Below, one piece after another: positions 1-7,330 of a stretch of DNA of 39,112 bases (its first letter is position 1; every line of letters starts with the position of its first letter). The stretch lies in assembly GCA_964486765.1 (NCBI GenBank), contig CAZAOA010000010.1, positions 1-39,112 on the forward strand. The letters are read 5' to 3'. The position numbers and the translations under genes were made by a program. Below the pieces are notes generated by a model. The model worked only from the letters and a program-made list of their open reading frames with translations, searched no databases and was not told the origin of the DNA. This stretch comes from CAZAOA01 sp964486765 (GTDB lineage: Bacteria > Patescibacteriota > UBA1384 > XYA2-FULL-43-10).

Positions 1-14
1 CATCTTTGTCTCAT
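1..14 (-). CDS. Partial gene cut by the left edge
   Basis: An ATG at 14-12 on the minus strand overlaps the TGA stop of the upstream gene (ATGA junction), and the frame stays open off the edge (first codons ATG AGA CAA AGA). This is the typical geometry of translational coupling in this genome. Only four codons are visible, so no function can be given. Confidence 0.4.
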
Positions 15-361
15 CCAATCTCCTCTAGAGATTCATCTTCAGCCTTCTTATACTTCTTCTCTTTCATCGCCTCATCTGCTTCGTGCAAAAGTTTTGCAAC
101 TTCAGGATTAGAAGATCCAAACGCCTTTTTAGCATCTTCAACTTCTTTAGGAGAGACGATTTCGCTTTTGCCTTCTGACAAAGCCTCTTTGATCCCTTTT
201 TCTTTCTCTTCTCTCTTTCTATCGAAATAATTTTTTAAAATCTTCATGGTTGGCCTTTTTTCATCTGATTTGCTGCCATCGGTTGCTACCACTCTTGGAT
301 AATTTTTTAATAACAAAAACACTATTAGCGCCACTGTTACAATTATTCCTAATTCGAGCAA
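11..361 (-). CDS. Small membrane-anchored protein, unknown function
   Basis: This is a 116-residue protein whose first 18 or so residues are a hydrophobic segment (LGIIVTVALIVFLLL). The rest is charged and lysine/glutamate-rich (about 45-116), so it probably sits in the membrane by its N-terminus with a helical cytoplasmic tail. The start is a TTG at 361, chosen because GGAGGTG lies just ahead of it inside the 3' end of the PSP1 gene; the two genes overlap by 13 bases. It ends in an ATGA overlap with the next gene, so it belongs to the holB-PSP1 operon. I do not recognise the family. The C-terminal charged helices could be a TPR-like remnant, but I see no clear motif. Confidence 0.7.
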   Translation of the reverse strand: MLELGIIVTVALIVFLLLKNYPRVVATDGSKSDEKRPTMKILKNYFDRKREEKEKGIKEALSEGKSEIVSPKEVEDAKKAFGSSNPEVAKLLHEADEAMKEKKYKKAEDESLEEIG

Positions 362-1167
362 GGCACCTCCACTACATTATCCTTCTCTTTCAATCTTACC
401 AAATAAATCTTCTTTGGAACATTGTGCCCTATCACCACCCCGACCCCATCTTCAGTTTTCGCATCAGATCCGATCTTTGGCATCTTTTTTTTCATCTCTC
501 TATAATGTTCTAATTCAAATTTCAGGCAACACATCAGCTTTCCACAAGAGCCAGTTATTCTGTTTGAACCCATCTGAGCCAAATTTTGGTCTTGAGCCAT
601 ATCTAGTGTAACACTTTCCAAATTATCTTTTAAAAACCTTTTGCAACAAAGAAATTCTCCGCATCGTCCAACTCCACCCAAAAACCTTGCTTCATCACGA
701 GATCCGATCTGCTGGAGGCGGATCATTTTTTTAAATGTGTGAGCTAGATCTGAAACTAAAAGTCTGAAATCAACTCGTCCAGGTGCGGTAAAATAAATTG
801 TAAGTTTTTTTTCATCAAAACTCAAATCAGCGTCGAGAAGTTGCATTGGAAGCTTAAATTTTTCAACTTTTTGCTGGCATTCCAAAAGATAAGTTTTTGC
901 ATCTTGCGAAAGTTTTTTAATCTGTTTTTTATCAGTATCAGAGATCTTTCTAATAAAAGTATATGCTATCTCTTTGCCATCTTTTGACCGAAGTTCCATA
1001 CCGTTTTGTTCAAGATTTTTCCCCACACACTCTGGCACTGCAAAACCAACTTCAACACCCTGTTCAGATTCGATTAAAATCTGTTCATTTTTTTGAAGTG
1101 ATCTCTCCCCGATGTCCACTTTTACAATCTGGCCATCGCATTTAAGTTTTATAAGTTGTTTTGACAT
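349..1167 (-). CDS. ricT: PSP1 domain protein (RicT/YaaT family)
   Basis: This 272-residue protein carries the PSP1 hallmark in its C-terminal half: two conserved cysteine clusters, GRCGEFLCC and GSCGKLMCC, around residues 167-215, and the segment APGRVDFRLLVSDLAHTFKKMI before them. In Bacillus subtilis the homologue YaaT/RicT belongs to the Y-complex (with YlbF and YmcA), which binds Fe-S clusters through these cysteines and influences RNase Y-dependent mRNA processing. The gene lies 15 bases after holB, the same neighbour order as in Firmicutes, which supports the assignment. No YlbF or YmcA partner is visible here, so the exact role in this organism is inferred. Confidence 0.9.
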   Translation of the reverse strand: MSKQLIKLKCDGQIVKVDIGERSLQKNEQILIESEQGVEVGFAVPECVGKNLEQNGMELRSKDGKEIAYTFIRKISDTDKKQIKKLSQDAKTYLLECQQKVEKFKLPMQLLDADLSFDEKKLTIYFTAPGRVDFRLLVSDLAHTFKKMIRLQQIGSRDEARFLGGVGRCGEFLCCKRFLKDNLESVTLDMAQDQNLAQMGSNRITGSCGKLMCCLKFELEHYREMKKKMPKIGSDAKTEDGVGVVIGHNVPKKIYLVRLKEKDNVVEVPCSN

Positions 1168-1182
1168 ATTATTAAAATTTAT

Positions 1183-1938
1183 TTAATTTACATTGTTCAA
1201 TACCTTGTTGTGCTTTATGATCAAACACTCAAGAGTCAATCTAGGATTGGCATTTTTTTGTATTTTTTTGCGAGCACTTTCAATGTCTTTCAGAACCACA
1301 ATGTACTTTTTTCTCAGACTTTGTCGCATTTTGTTAGAGTATATGCTTTGCATCTGATCTAAAAACAAATCTACTTGATTCTCTTTTACAATGTTTTCTA
1401 TCGCTCTTGACTGTTCATGAAAATCCTTACCTATCAGAAACTGAACTAAGCCGATTTCTCTATTGAAGCTATCTGAATAACAGTTTATTGTGGTTGCTCG
1501 AGACTTTATAGTATCAATTATATTGTCAGTTTTCGAAAAAAGTAGAAGTATGCCAAACTTTGGCGGCTCTTCCAAAAGTTTCAAAAGAGCATTTGCTGCT
1601 GCTATCGACATCTTGTCACAATCGTAAATCACTCCGATTCGAACTTTTCCGCTTGGAGTCAAACTAAATGCATGGGAAAGTTCTCTTGCCTGCTTGATCG
1701 ACAACAGTTCTTTTCTCCCTTCAGAATCTGCTGGCGATATAGAAGTGATGTCTTCTTTCTTTACCTCTAACGATAATTGGATTTGTCGTACAATATTGGA
1801 TGATAGAGAATCGCTTGCACCTAAAAAAAGATAGGTTGAAGGGACCTTTATCTGCCCCGCTTTTTTTAAAATCTTTCCTGCAAAATCTAAAGCATCTTCC
1901 ATTGAACCAATCTTATCAAAAAAATAGGTATATTTCAA
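1183..1938 (-). CDS. holB: DNA polymerase III delta-prime subunit-like protein
   Basis: This 251-residue AAA+ protein belongs to the clamp-loader family. The signature ANALLKLLEEPP and the following SRATTI (SRC-like sensor) are at about residues 113-150. The P-loop region is degenerate (LGASDSLSS instead of GxxGxGKT), as expected for the non-hydrolysing delta-prime subunit. At 251 residues it is shorter than E. coli HolB (334), so the C-terminal collar domain is reduced. The open frame begins with TTG at 1938. An ATG at 1902 (MEDALDF) is a possible alternative start, and neither has a strong ribosome binding site. It is followed by the PSP1 gene, and the pair probably forms one transcript. 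Confidence 0.85.
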   Translation of the reverse strand: MKYTYFFDKIGSMEDALDFAGKILKKAGQIKVPSTYLFLGASDSLSSNIVRQIQLSLEVKKEDITSISPADSEGRKELLSIKQARELSHAFSLTPSGKVRIGVIYDCDKMSIAAANALLKLLEEPPKFGILLLFSKTDNIIDTIKSRATTINCYSDSFNREIGLVQFLIGKDFHEQSRAIENIVKENQVDLFLDQMQSIYSNKMRQSLRKKYIVVLKDIESARKKIQKNANPRLTLECLIIKHNKVLNNVN

Positions 1939-1982
1939 TCGTATATTTATTTAAAAAAATAAGTTTTAGCAACATACTGATG

Positions 1983-2031
1983 TTGATACTTTATTCATAT
2001 TCCCCAATACTGTATACTGTATACTGTATAC
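1983..2031 (+). promoter_or_regulatory. Putative promoter with three tandem TGTATAC repeats
   Basis: TTGATA (1983-1988) and AATACT (2006-2011) are 17 bases apart. They are followed by three perfect head-to-tail copies of TGTATAC at 2011-2031, each containing the palindrome GTATAC, which end 13 bases before the ATG of the zinc-ribbon gene. The repeats could be an operator or alternative overlapping -10 boxes (TATACT). The promoter call is tentative. Confidence 0.4.
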
Positions 2032-2044
2032 TTAATGCTTTCTT

Positions 2045-2371
2045 ATGGGTTCAAAAGTAAAAGAGTCTGATTTAGAAGACAAGACGCTAATGTGCAAGGA
2101 TTGTGGGCAAAAGTTCATCTGGACTGCGGGTGAGCAAAAGTTTTTTTTGGACAAAGGTCTTCAAAATATTCCCAAACGCTGTAAATCCTGTACTGCTACT
2201 TACAAAGCCAAGTTAAATGAGCGCCAACCAAGAAGTTGGATCAAATGCATTTCTTGCGGTAAAAAAGCGGAAGTTACATTTGAAACCAAAACCGACGAAA
2301 TTCTATGTGAAAAATGTTTTAATGAAGCGATTGAACGACGAGACGAAAAGATTGCAAGTTTAAAGTCATAG
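2045..2371 (+). CDS. Double zinc-ribbon protein
   Basis: This 108-residue protein has two treble-cleft-like metal sites. The first, C17-x2-C20 and C46-x2-C49, frames the segment CGQKFIWTAGEQKFF..GLQNIPKRC, which matches the widespread family of small proteins annotated as zinc-ribbon domain containing (zf-trcl type). The second is C68-x2-C71 and C88-x2-C91. Its biochemical role is unknown; nucleic-acid or ribosome association is only a guess. It stands alone on the plus strand with its own upstream promoter-like region and a downstream terminator at 2466-2493. The leader is very short, and no clear ribosome binding site precedes the ATG. Confidence 0.85.
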   Translation: MGSKVKESDLEDKTLMCKDCGQKFIWTAGEQKFFLDKGLQNIPKRCKSCTATYKAKLNERQPRSWIKCISCGKKAEVTFETKTDEILCEKCFNEAIERRDEKIASLKS

Positions 2372-2412
2372 GACGATGAGAATTTAACCAATACACTGGC
2401 ATACAAACTTCT

Positions 2413-2441
2413 GTCATCCCGTACTTGATACGGGATCCAGT
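2413..2441 (+). repeat. Palindromic GTCATCCCG-type repeat, copy 1
   Basis: GTCATCCCGTA-cttga-TACGGGATCCAGT forms a hairpin (CCCGTA 2418-2423 with TACGGG 2429-2434). A related copy with the same GTCATCCCG start and CGGGATCCAGT end lies at 33694-33741, and two more diverged palindromes of the GTCAT type are at 36453-36482 and 37631-37659. Confidence 0.7.
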
Positions 2442-2465
2442 GTTATTTACCACAATACTCTCAAA

Positions 2466-2493
2466 TAAAAAAGCTGACAAAAGTCAGTTTTTT
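2466..2493. terminator. Bidirectional intrinsic terminator
   Basis: CTGAC-aaaa-GTCAG (2474-2478/2483-2487) is flanked by an A-run on the left and six T on the right, so it can end both the plus-strand zinc-ribbon transcript and the minus-strand XRE transcript that converge here. Confidence 0.75.
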
Positions 2494-2565
2494 GGTTTTA
2501 AAAGTTTTCGAGTCGACAGTATGGTTCACCATCGACCCCTGTTTATGCGACCTTGTTGCTTCGTA

Positions 2566-2880
2566 TCATGTCGCGACCGACACGATGATCGCGATAATCG
2601 CAATGATTGCGATTGCAGCCACAATCATCGTGGTACAACCGCCACAACTCCAAACGGATGGCTTTGATGCATCCCGGTACCTTTCCGTAATCTCTTCAAC
2701 CGAAACACCGAGCACAGTCGCCAACCGGATCAGCTCAGACTTGCTAAGAAGTTCTTTTCCTTTCATCGCTTCTTGAAGTCGGCTACTGCCAATCTCAGAT
2801 CTTTCACCCACTTCTTCCACGGTTAGTTCCACACCGCAGGCTTTTTCTTTTACGAACTTGCCGAACTTAGTTGCTGACAC
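2566..2880 (-). CDS. XRE-type HTH regulator with a C-terminal membrane anchor
   Basis: This 104-residue protein has a Cro/C1-like helix-turn-helix at about residues 5-68 (TVEEVGERSEIGSSRLQEAM and LSKSELIRLATVLGVSVEEI). A linker containing SCGGC (78-82) follows, then an uninterrupted hydrophobic stretch of about 20 residues (84-104) that ends the protein. It looks tail-anchored in the membrane, which is unusual for this family and suggests sensing at the membrane. The start is GTG at 2880, fixed by AAAGGAGGG seven bases upstream. The gene has its own promoter with a perfect palindrome over the -10, so autoregulation is likely. Base composition (61 G+C of 120 in 2641-2760) is richer than the neighbours, hinting at transfer or different selection. 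Confidence 0.75.
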   Translation of the reverse strand: MSATKFGKFVKEKACGVELTVEEVGERSEIGSSRLQEAMKGKELLSKSELIRLATVLGVSVEEITERYRDASKPSVWSCGGCTTMIVAAIAIIAIIAIIVSVAT

Positions 2881-2899
2881 CGAACTTTCCCTCCTTTGT

Positions 2900-2936
2900 G
2901 ATACGCAATTAACGTATCCCAGTATCGCACTGTCAA
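2900..2936 (-). promoter_or_regulatory. Promoter and palindromic operator of the XRE gene
   Basis: On the minus strand, TTGACA (2931-2936), a 17-base spacer and GTTAAT (2908-2913) form a sigma-70-like promoter. The perfect inverted repeat GATACG-N7-CGTATC (2900-2918) covers the -10 box, and a further half-site CGATAC lies in the spacer. This arrangement suits repression by the encoded HTH protein (inference). Confidence 0.75.
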
Positions 2937-2966
2937 TCTAGCACGAAAATCCAATATTTGCAACTA

Positions 2967-2991
2967 AAAAATCAGCTCTTGGCTGATTTTA
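2967..2991. terminator. Terminator behind rpmB
   Basis: A 10-bp stem, AAAAATCAGC-tcttg-GCTGATTTTT-like (2967-2976/2982-2991), is followed on the minus strand by a T-run. It lies about 45 bases after the bL28 stop and also separates that unit from the XRE promoter. Confidence 0.75.
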
Positions 2992-3033
2992 ACATATTGC
3001 AATATTTAATATTTAGAACCTAATGTTAAAGAC

Positions 3034-3216
3034 TTATGACTTCTCAACAACAACTTCCTTTGCTTCTTTTTTCACAGTTTTGAGGCATCGTGTACACAAA
3101 AGAACACCATTGACCTTCTGAAGATTTGGTTTAAAAAGTCTCTTTGTTCTGTTCTGGGCGTGAGATACATTGTGTCCAGAAACAGCTGATTTGTTGCAGA
3201 TTGAACATCTGGCCAT
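3034..3216 (-). CDS. rpmB: Ribosomal protein bL28
   Basis: This is a short bL28 of 60 residues. MARCSICNKSAVSGHNVSHAQNRTKRLFKPNLQ matches the family N-terminus (C-x2-C, SGNNVSHA, TKRxFxPNLQ), and a second CTRC pair lies near residue 43, making a four-cysteine zinc form. The ATG at 3216 is preferred over the in-frame TTG at 3228 because family members begin MAR. No clear ribosome binding site precedes it. A weak promoter, TCGATA-N16-TATAAA (3236-3263), sits just upstream. It is a single-gene unit, with a hairpin terminator at 2967-2991. Confidence 0.93.
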   Translation of the reverse strand: MARCSICNKSAVSGHNVSHAQNRTKRLFKPNLQKVNGVLLCTRCLKTVKKEAKEVVVEKS

Positions 3217-3404
3217 GTGACTTGTCAATTAATAATTTATAGTGCAAAGTTAATAAATATCGAAATTATTGATATACTATCATTGTCAACAAAATACACT
3301 TTACCATATTATTTAAGTTTAATCAACTGTTTTGTCGTGTATTTGTGGTTCAATATTTATTTGATATTTGTTTTTTGCAGTCTAGTTCTTGGTTAGATCA
3401 ATTA

Positions 3405-3439
3405 CCTGCCCGAAATGCTTGAGCATATGCGATGGCAGG
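3405..3439. repeat. CCTGCC...GGCAGG palindromic element
   Basis: CCTGCC (3405-3410) and GGCAGG (3434-3439) pair around an inner ATGCT-tg-AGCAT hairpin. This is one of several intergenic palindromes in the window built on CCTGCC/GGCAGG. The rest of 3229-3473 holds no gene that I can support. Confidence 0.6.
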
Positions 3440-3473
3440 CGGGGAATAATTAGGTTAATTAGAAATTAATATT

Positions 3474-4121
3474 ATGTTACTTCTTTCTCTGTTACAATCC
3501 CCCATAGTTCTGATCACCTTTATAGTGGCTCTTGTAATCGCTATTACGGTTCATGAGTTTGCTCATGCTTGGGCTGCCAACAAAATGGGAGACCCGACAG
3601 CAAAACTGATGGGGCGCTTGACACTTAACCCCTTTGCTCACTTAGATCCGATGGGAACACTGTTTTTGTTTATCGTAGGTTTTGGTTGGGGAAAACCAGT
3701 CCCGACCAATCCGAATAACTACAAATCTCCTTCTTCCGACATATGGGTCTCTCTTTCAGGAATAATGGCAAACATCGCAACTGCATTTGTTTTGGCGATC
3801 CCAATTCGAATCTGGCTCTTAACTGGACATACCGTTGACTCTTCTTTGTGGATGACACTCTTAAGTCTAATAGTTGATTTGAATCTGGTTTTAGCAGTGT
3901 TCAATATTTTACCAATATACCCCTTGGACGGCTCGCATGTTGTAGAGCATTATCTAAGCCATCAAAACAAAATCGCCTTTCGCCAATACGGACCGATGAT
4001 ACTTCTTGCGGTTCTAATTTTTGATAGAGTTTCTTCATTTTCAATCTTATCTTCAATCATGGAGCCAGCAATCCGCCTGCTCTCTTTTATAGTAAAAGGA
4101 ACATTCTCTATCTTTCTATAA
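3474..4121 (+). CDS. Site-2 protease family (M50) membrane metalloprotease
   Basis: This 215-residue polytopic membrane protein has the zinc-binding HEFAH motif (HExxH, residues 27-31) in the first transmembrane helix. The third-ligand motif NILPIYPLDGS (N-x-x-P-x-x-P-L-D-G) lies at about 143-153. The short form without a PDZ domain is common in bacteria and archaea. It presumably cleaves transmembrane substrates inside the bilayer, but no substrate can be inferred; the neighbours are unrelated. The ATG start lacks a strong ribosome binding site. It appears to be transcribed alone. Confidence 0.9.
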   Translation: MLLLSLLQSPIVLITFIVALVIAITVHEFAHAWAANKMGDPTAKLMGRLTLNPFAHLDPMGTLFLFIVGFGWGKPVPTNPNNYKSPSSDIWVSLSGIMANIATAFVLAIPIRIWLLTGHTVDSSLWMTLLSLIVDLNLVLAVFNILPIYPLDGSHVVEHYLSHQNKIAFRQYGPMILLAVLIFDRVSSFSILSSIMEPAIRLLSFIVKGTFSIFL

Positions 4122-4662
4122 TACGTACTATTTTCGTTATTGTTACTTCAACAATATTGTTTATACGTTCTACTATGTTAAATATGATATCTTTGTATTG
4201 TTCTGTCGGTGGTTAAAATCGGCCAACAATTTTTACATTGGCACTATCTAATAGTTTATCTATATGGTAGCTTTGAGTGATTTTGAGAAATCAATTTTTT
4301 TCGAAGGATCAATATTTTCTTAGGCCGTGGCCCAAGAGTGCGATCACCTACTTGTTATATTCGACCGATTTTACATCTATCGGCAGAACATAAAATAATA
4401 TCAATATTCAATTATTGAATCACACGATTTGGCATTTGTTATTAAAATTTTACATAACATATCGAATTTTGGTAAAATGTAACAAAGGCGGATCAGATTG
4501 ATATTTGTACACACCTGCCTGCTCCTCGAGTCTGAGCCTCGGAGTCGATGACCGGCAGGCAGGGATCCCACGCGGATAAAACGCGGATTTTTCATTATCT
4601 GATTTTTGTTTTTGTAATTTGTTTGTATCTTGTTTCTTGTGCCTTGGTAATTTAAAATTATT
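4122..4662. other. Non-coding gap of about 540 bases
   Basis: I see no protein or recognisable RNA gene here. The gap holds a perfect palindrome AACAATATTGTT (4150-4161), an AT-rich terminator-like hairpin TGATTT-tgag-AAATCA plus T7 (4278-4301), a short stem CCGAT..ATCGG near 4364-4382 and the repeat element at 4514-4585. The hairpin could end the protease transcript. Confidence 0.5.
4514..4585. repeat. CCTGCCTGC palindromic element with GATCC/ACGCGGATAAA tail
   Basis: CCTGCCTGC (4514-4522) pairs with GCAGGCAGG (4555-4563). The right-hand tail GGGATCCCACGCGGATAAA recurs almost unchanged in the element at 27296-27345 (CAGATCC..ACGCGGATAAA), so the two are copies of one family. Confidence 0.65.
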
Positions 4663-6864
4663 ATGCCAAAAACCAAGCTAGCTATCAACTCTGCTTTTTT
4701 AGCTACAAAAGAAAAATCCGAAGAAAGAAAGCTGATCACCGGAAAAGTTTCTGTTGATCCCGACAATGGATCACTTGTCTTTTATCTGTTAGAAATTCTA
4801 TCCCCATGGCTTCCAACCAACAAGGTTGAAGCGGCAATTTCAGAAACTCTAAAAAAAGTCGCTGAGAACAAACCAGAGTTTAGTTCACAAGATTTTGAAG
4901 ATACACTTAGAGACATCAATCAGGCAATCGCAAACCTTGCTCAAGAAAAAGAGATTGATTGGGTCGGCAATGTAAACGCACTTATCGGATACGGAGAAAA
5001 TGGGAAGCTTCACTTAAGTATGTTTGGCAATATCGAGGGTTATCTTATTCGTGATACAAAGATTTCAAAGATAACTGAAGGCCTTTCACCTGACAACATC
5101 AACCCACTCAAACTTTTTTCAAGCATCACAACAGGCGGTCTTAGCGTTGGTGATAGAGTAATGATCTCAAACCTTGGACTGTACAATAACATCTCAATCG
5201 AACGATCTCGTAGGATTGTTGCTAATTTAAATGCTAGAGAGTCGTTAAAAGAATTCCACTCTCTGCTTAGAAAAATGAAAGCAACAGACATTAACGCCGC
5301 TTTTTTAGAGATAGTAAATGCTGAAGAATATGTATCAAATGTCGATACTGAACGCTACCCCGAGTTTCTATATCTTGATCAGGCTTCAAAAACAGTATGG
5401 GATCATTTTAAAAAGAAAGCAGCTCCAGCAATGAAGTCTGCAAAATCTGGGGCGGTTTCTGGTGGCAAAACAACAGGAGTAGCAATTGGCAGATTCTTTA
5501 AACACACTCACAAGAAGATTAAAGATAACTACGCCCCTAAAACAAAAGAATTCTTAGGTTCATCGAAAGACTACGCAAAAAAATCATTTTCAAATATGTC
5601 AGGAAAAATAAATAAGGCTCCAGGAACTCCAGAAACGTTGACCATAAAGCCATATAAAGGAAAAACTACTTGGTATAGCAACATTTACAGATGGATGATT
5701 AAAATCGTCAACAAGTCAGTGCCTATGTTTAAGAGAGCATGGAAATGGTCAATCCAAAAAGAGAACCGACGCTACATTTATATATTTGCAGCCATTTTGT
5801 TGGTAATAGTCGTTTACTTCAAAATTACCTCCAACAACGGAAATAGGGAAGAGTTAAAGTCCGAACGTGATCTTATCGTCGCTATCAATGATGCAAAAAG
5901 TCTCTTTAACCAGGCCAAAGAAGACATGGCCCTAAAGCGTGATGGTGGGGAAGAAAAACTTCTTGAAGCGCTTGAATTGGCCCAATCTGCGCTCGACCAC
6001 CCAGTTACAGCAAGTGATGCAGAAGCACTTGTAAAGGAGATCCAAGAGAGAATAGATGACATGACGGGAGCCGTAAGGTTTTCGGGGCTTACTGAATCGT
6101 TTTTTACAAAAGATGATGCAATAAAATCAGAACTTGCAGGTTCAACTTTATATAGTGTCACATCAGATGGAAAAGTTTTCGCAACGGACACCAGAGAAAA
6201 AACTCCGACTTTGGTCGCTTCGATCGGGACAGAGAATGGAACAGTTTTGGACATCTCTTACTCTGAATCAGCTGACAAAGTATATATCTATACCGATCTA
6301 AATAAAATACTAGCGCTCGACACTACTACTGACACTATTGAAAATATTGCTGTTTCACAAGAAGGCAATGATTGGCAAAAGTCAGTTGCTATTGCAACAT
6401 ATGCTAGCAATATCTACACATTGGACAATGTCACCGGTGAAGTTTGGAGGCATGCATCGTTAACAGACGGATACGCCAAGGGCACAGATTACCTAGATAC
6501 CAGACAGATCTCTATAATAGGTGCAGTTGATCTTGCGATCGATGGCAATATATATGTCTTAAAAAATGACGCAACGGTGGTAAAATTTGTTCGAGGAGCT
6601 TATGACGCTGATCTAAGTTTGGGAGTAATTCCTGCCCCAGGTTCATCGATTCAGGAGCCTTCGCAGATCTTTTCTGACTCCGACTCAAGCTTTGTTTACA
6701 TTCTTGATAAAAAATTAAATAGGATAGTTCGTTTTGAGAAAAACGGTTCCTACTCTAATCAATTCATATTTGACGATTTTTCTATAGATCAATTTTTCGT
6801 AAACCCACGACTTCAAACTATGTGGGTGATCTCAAAGGGTCATGTTTATGAGGTAAGTTTGTAA
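4663..6864 (+). CDS. Membrane protein: degenerate PP2C-like domain, TM, beta-propeller
   Basis: This 733-residue protein has a layout I do not know as a named family. Residues 1-225 resemble a PP2C-type phosphatase: NALIGYGENGKLHLSMFGNIEGYLIRD and LSVGDRVMISNLGL line up with the NxGDSRxYLIRD and GDxxLLxSDGL motifs. However, the metal-binding aspartates appear replaced (GNIE for GDSR, SNLGL for SDGL), suggesting a pseudophosphatase or binding module. A basic linker (about 240-370) and one transmembrane helix (371-388) follow. Next come a helical region (395-466) and about 265 residues of repeated beta-strands (LYSVTSDGKVFATDT, DLAIDGNIYVLKND, FVYILDKKLNRIVRF) typical of a beta-propeller, probably outside the membrane. 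It is a single-gene unit with a terminator at 6890. The domain assignment is mine by motif, not by search. Confidence 0.7.
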   Translation: MPKTKLAINSAFLATKEKSEERKLITGKVSVDPDNGSLVFYLLEILSPWLPTNKVEAAISETLKKVAENKPEFSSQDFEDTLRDINQAIANLAQEKEIDWVGNVNALIGYGENGKLHLSMFGNIEGYLIRDTKISKITEGLSPDNINPLKLFSSITTGGLSVGDRVMISNLGLYNNISIERSRRIVANLNARESLKEFHSLLRKMKATDINAAFLEIVNAEEYVSNVDTERYPEFLYLDQASKTVWDHFKKKAAPAMKSAKSGAVSGGKTTGVAIGRFFKHTHKKIKDNYAPKTKEFLGSSKDYAKKSFSNMSGKINKAPGTPETLTIKPYKGKTTWYSNIYRWMIKIVNKSVPMFKRAWKWSIQKENRRYIYIFAAILLVIVVYFKITSNNGNREELKSERDLIVAINDAKSLFNQAKEDMALKRDGGEEKLLEALELAQSALDHPVTASDAEALVKEIQERIDDMTGAVRFSGLTESFFTKDDAIKSELAGSTLYSVTSDGKVFATDTREKTPTLVASIGTENGTVLDISYSESADKVYIYTDLNKILALDTTTDTIENIAVSQEGNDWQKSVAIATYASNIYTLDNVTGEVWRHASLTDGYAKGTDYLDTRQISIIGAVDLAIDGNIYVLKNDATVVKFVRGAYDADLSLGVIPAPGSSIQEPSQIFSDSDSSFVYILDKKLNRIVRFEKNGSYSNQFIFDDFSIDQFFVNPRLQTMWVISKGHVYEVSL

Positions 6865-6889
6865 AGCATTTATTTTGATCTAATAATTG

Positions 6890-6924
6890 CGGTTTTGACA
6901 CCTTGTTCAAAACCGTTTTTATTT
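6890..6924 (+). terminator. Intrinsic terminator
   Basis: CGGTTTTGA (6890-6898) pairs with TCAAAACCG (6907-6915) and is followed by a T-rich run. It ends the transcript of the 733-residue membrane protein. Confidence 0.85.
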
Positions 6925-6928
6925 ACTA

Positions 6929-6962
6929 TTGACATAGTTGTATATGTATGCTATGTTGTCAA
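6929..6962 (+). promoter_or_regulatory. Promoter of the cold-shock gene, embedded in an inverted repeat
   Basis: TTGACA (6929-6934), a 17-base spacer and TATGTT (6952-6957) give a start near 6964 and a leader of about 50 bases. TTGACATAG (6929-6937) is mirrored by CTATGttGTCAA (6951-6962), an imperfect palindrome that spans both promoter boxes and could be an operator. Confidence 0.75.
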
Positions 6963-7013
6963 TATCGAATGACGTATTGCCCCCATCATGATTGGGGAAA
7001 AGATGTGACGAGC

Positions 7014-7244
7014 ATGGGAGTACCAATCCGAGGTAAGGTCATGTGGTTCAACCCCCAGAAGGGATATGGCTTCATCGAGCGCGAGGGAGATGAGGACGTT
7101 TTCGTCCACTACTCGGCGATCGAAGAGGCGGGCTTCAAAACCCTCGACGAGGGTGAAGAAGTCGAGTTCGAAGTCGTGGACTCCGATCGCGGGCCACAGG
7201 CTGCGGGAGTCAAGAGGCTCGGGGGTGGCACACCACCAGAGTGA
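7014..7244 (+). CDS. Cold-shock domain protein (CspA family)
   Basis: This 76-residue single-OB-fold RNA/DNA-binding protein has RNP1 KGYGFIER (16-23) and RNP2 VFVHYSAI (29-36), plus the family start GKVMWFN. Members act as RNA chaperones. The ATG at 7014 is chosen because it gives the normal family length; the frame opens earlier at 6948, but that extension has no family counterpart. The coding sequence is strikingly GC-rich (72 G+C of 120 in 7081-7200) against AT-rich neighbours. It is a monocistronic unit with its own promoter, a leader of about 50 bases and a very strong terminator. The composition suggests recent acquisition or unusual selection. Confidence 0.93.
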   Translation: MGVPIRGKVMWFNPQKGYGFIEREGDEDVFVHYSAIEEAGFKTLDEGEEVEFEVVDSDRGPQAAGVKRLGGGTPPE

Positions 7245-7282
7245 GCAGTCGCTCACGCCTAACCCACGTCAACAACACACAC

Positions 7283-7312
7283 GCGGCGACCCTACCAGGG
7301 TCGCCGCTTCTT
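7283..7312 (+). terminator. Strong GC-rich terminator of the cold-shock gene
   Basis: A perfect 11-bp stem, GCGGCGACCCT (7283-7293) with AGGGTCGCCGC (7297-7307), has a 3-base loop and is followed by TTCTTCATTTATTT. Confidence 0.85.
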
Positions 7313-7330
7313 CATTTATTTAGATCTAAT

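Noticed and set aside
2425..2776. Plus-strand frames over the XRE gene
   Set aside because: They are antisense to a frame with an HTH domain, a perfect ribosome binding site and its own promoter; they have no ribosome binding site of their own.
4200..4400. Possible small RNA in the long gap after the protease gene
   Set aside because: Only weak AT stems and one short CCGAT..ATCGG hairpin; no promoter of quality and no match to tmRNA, RNase P, SRP or 6S RNA features that I can recognise.
6948..7013. 22-residue N-terminal extension of the cold-shock protein
   Set aside because: It would start inside the promoter -10 region; the family starts close to GKVxWFN, and 7014 gives the normal size.
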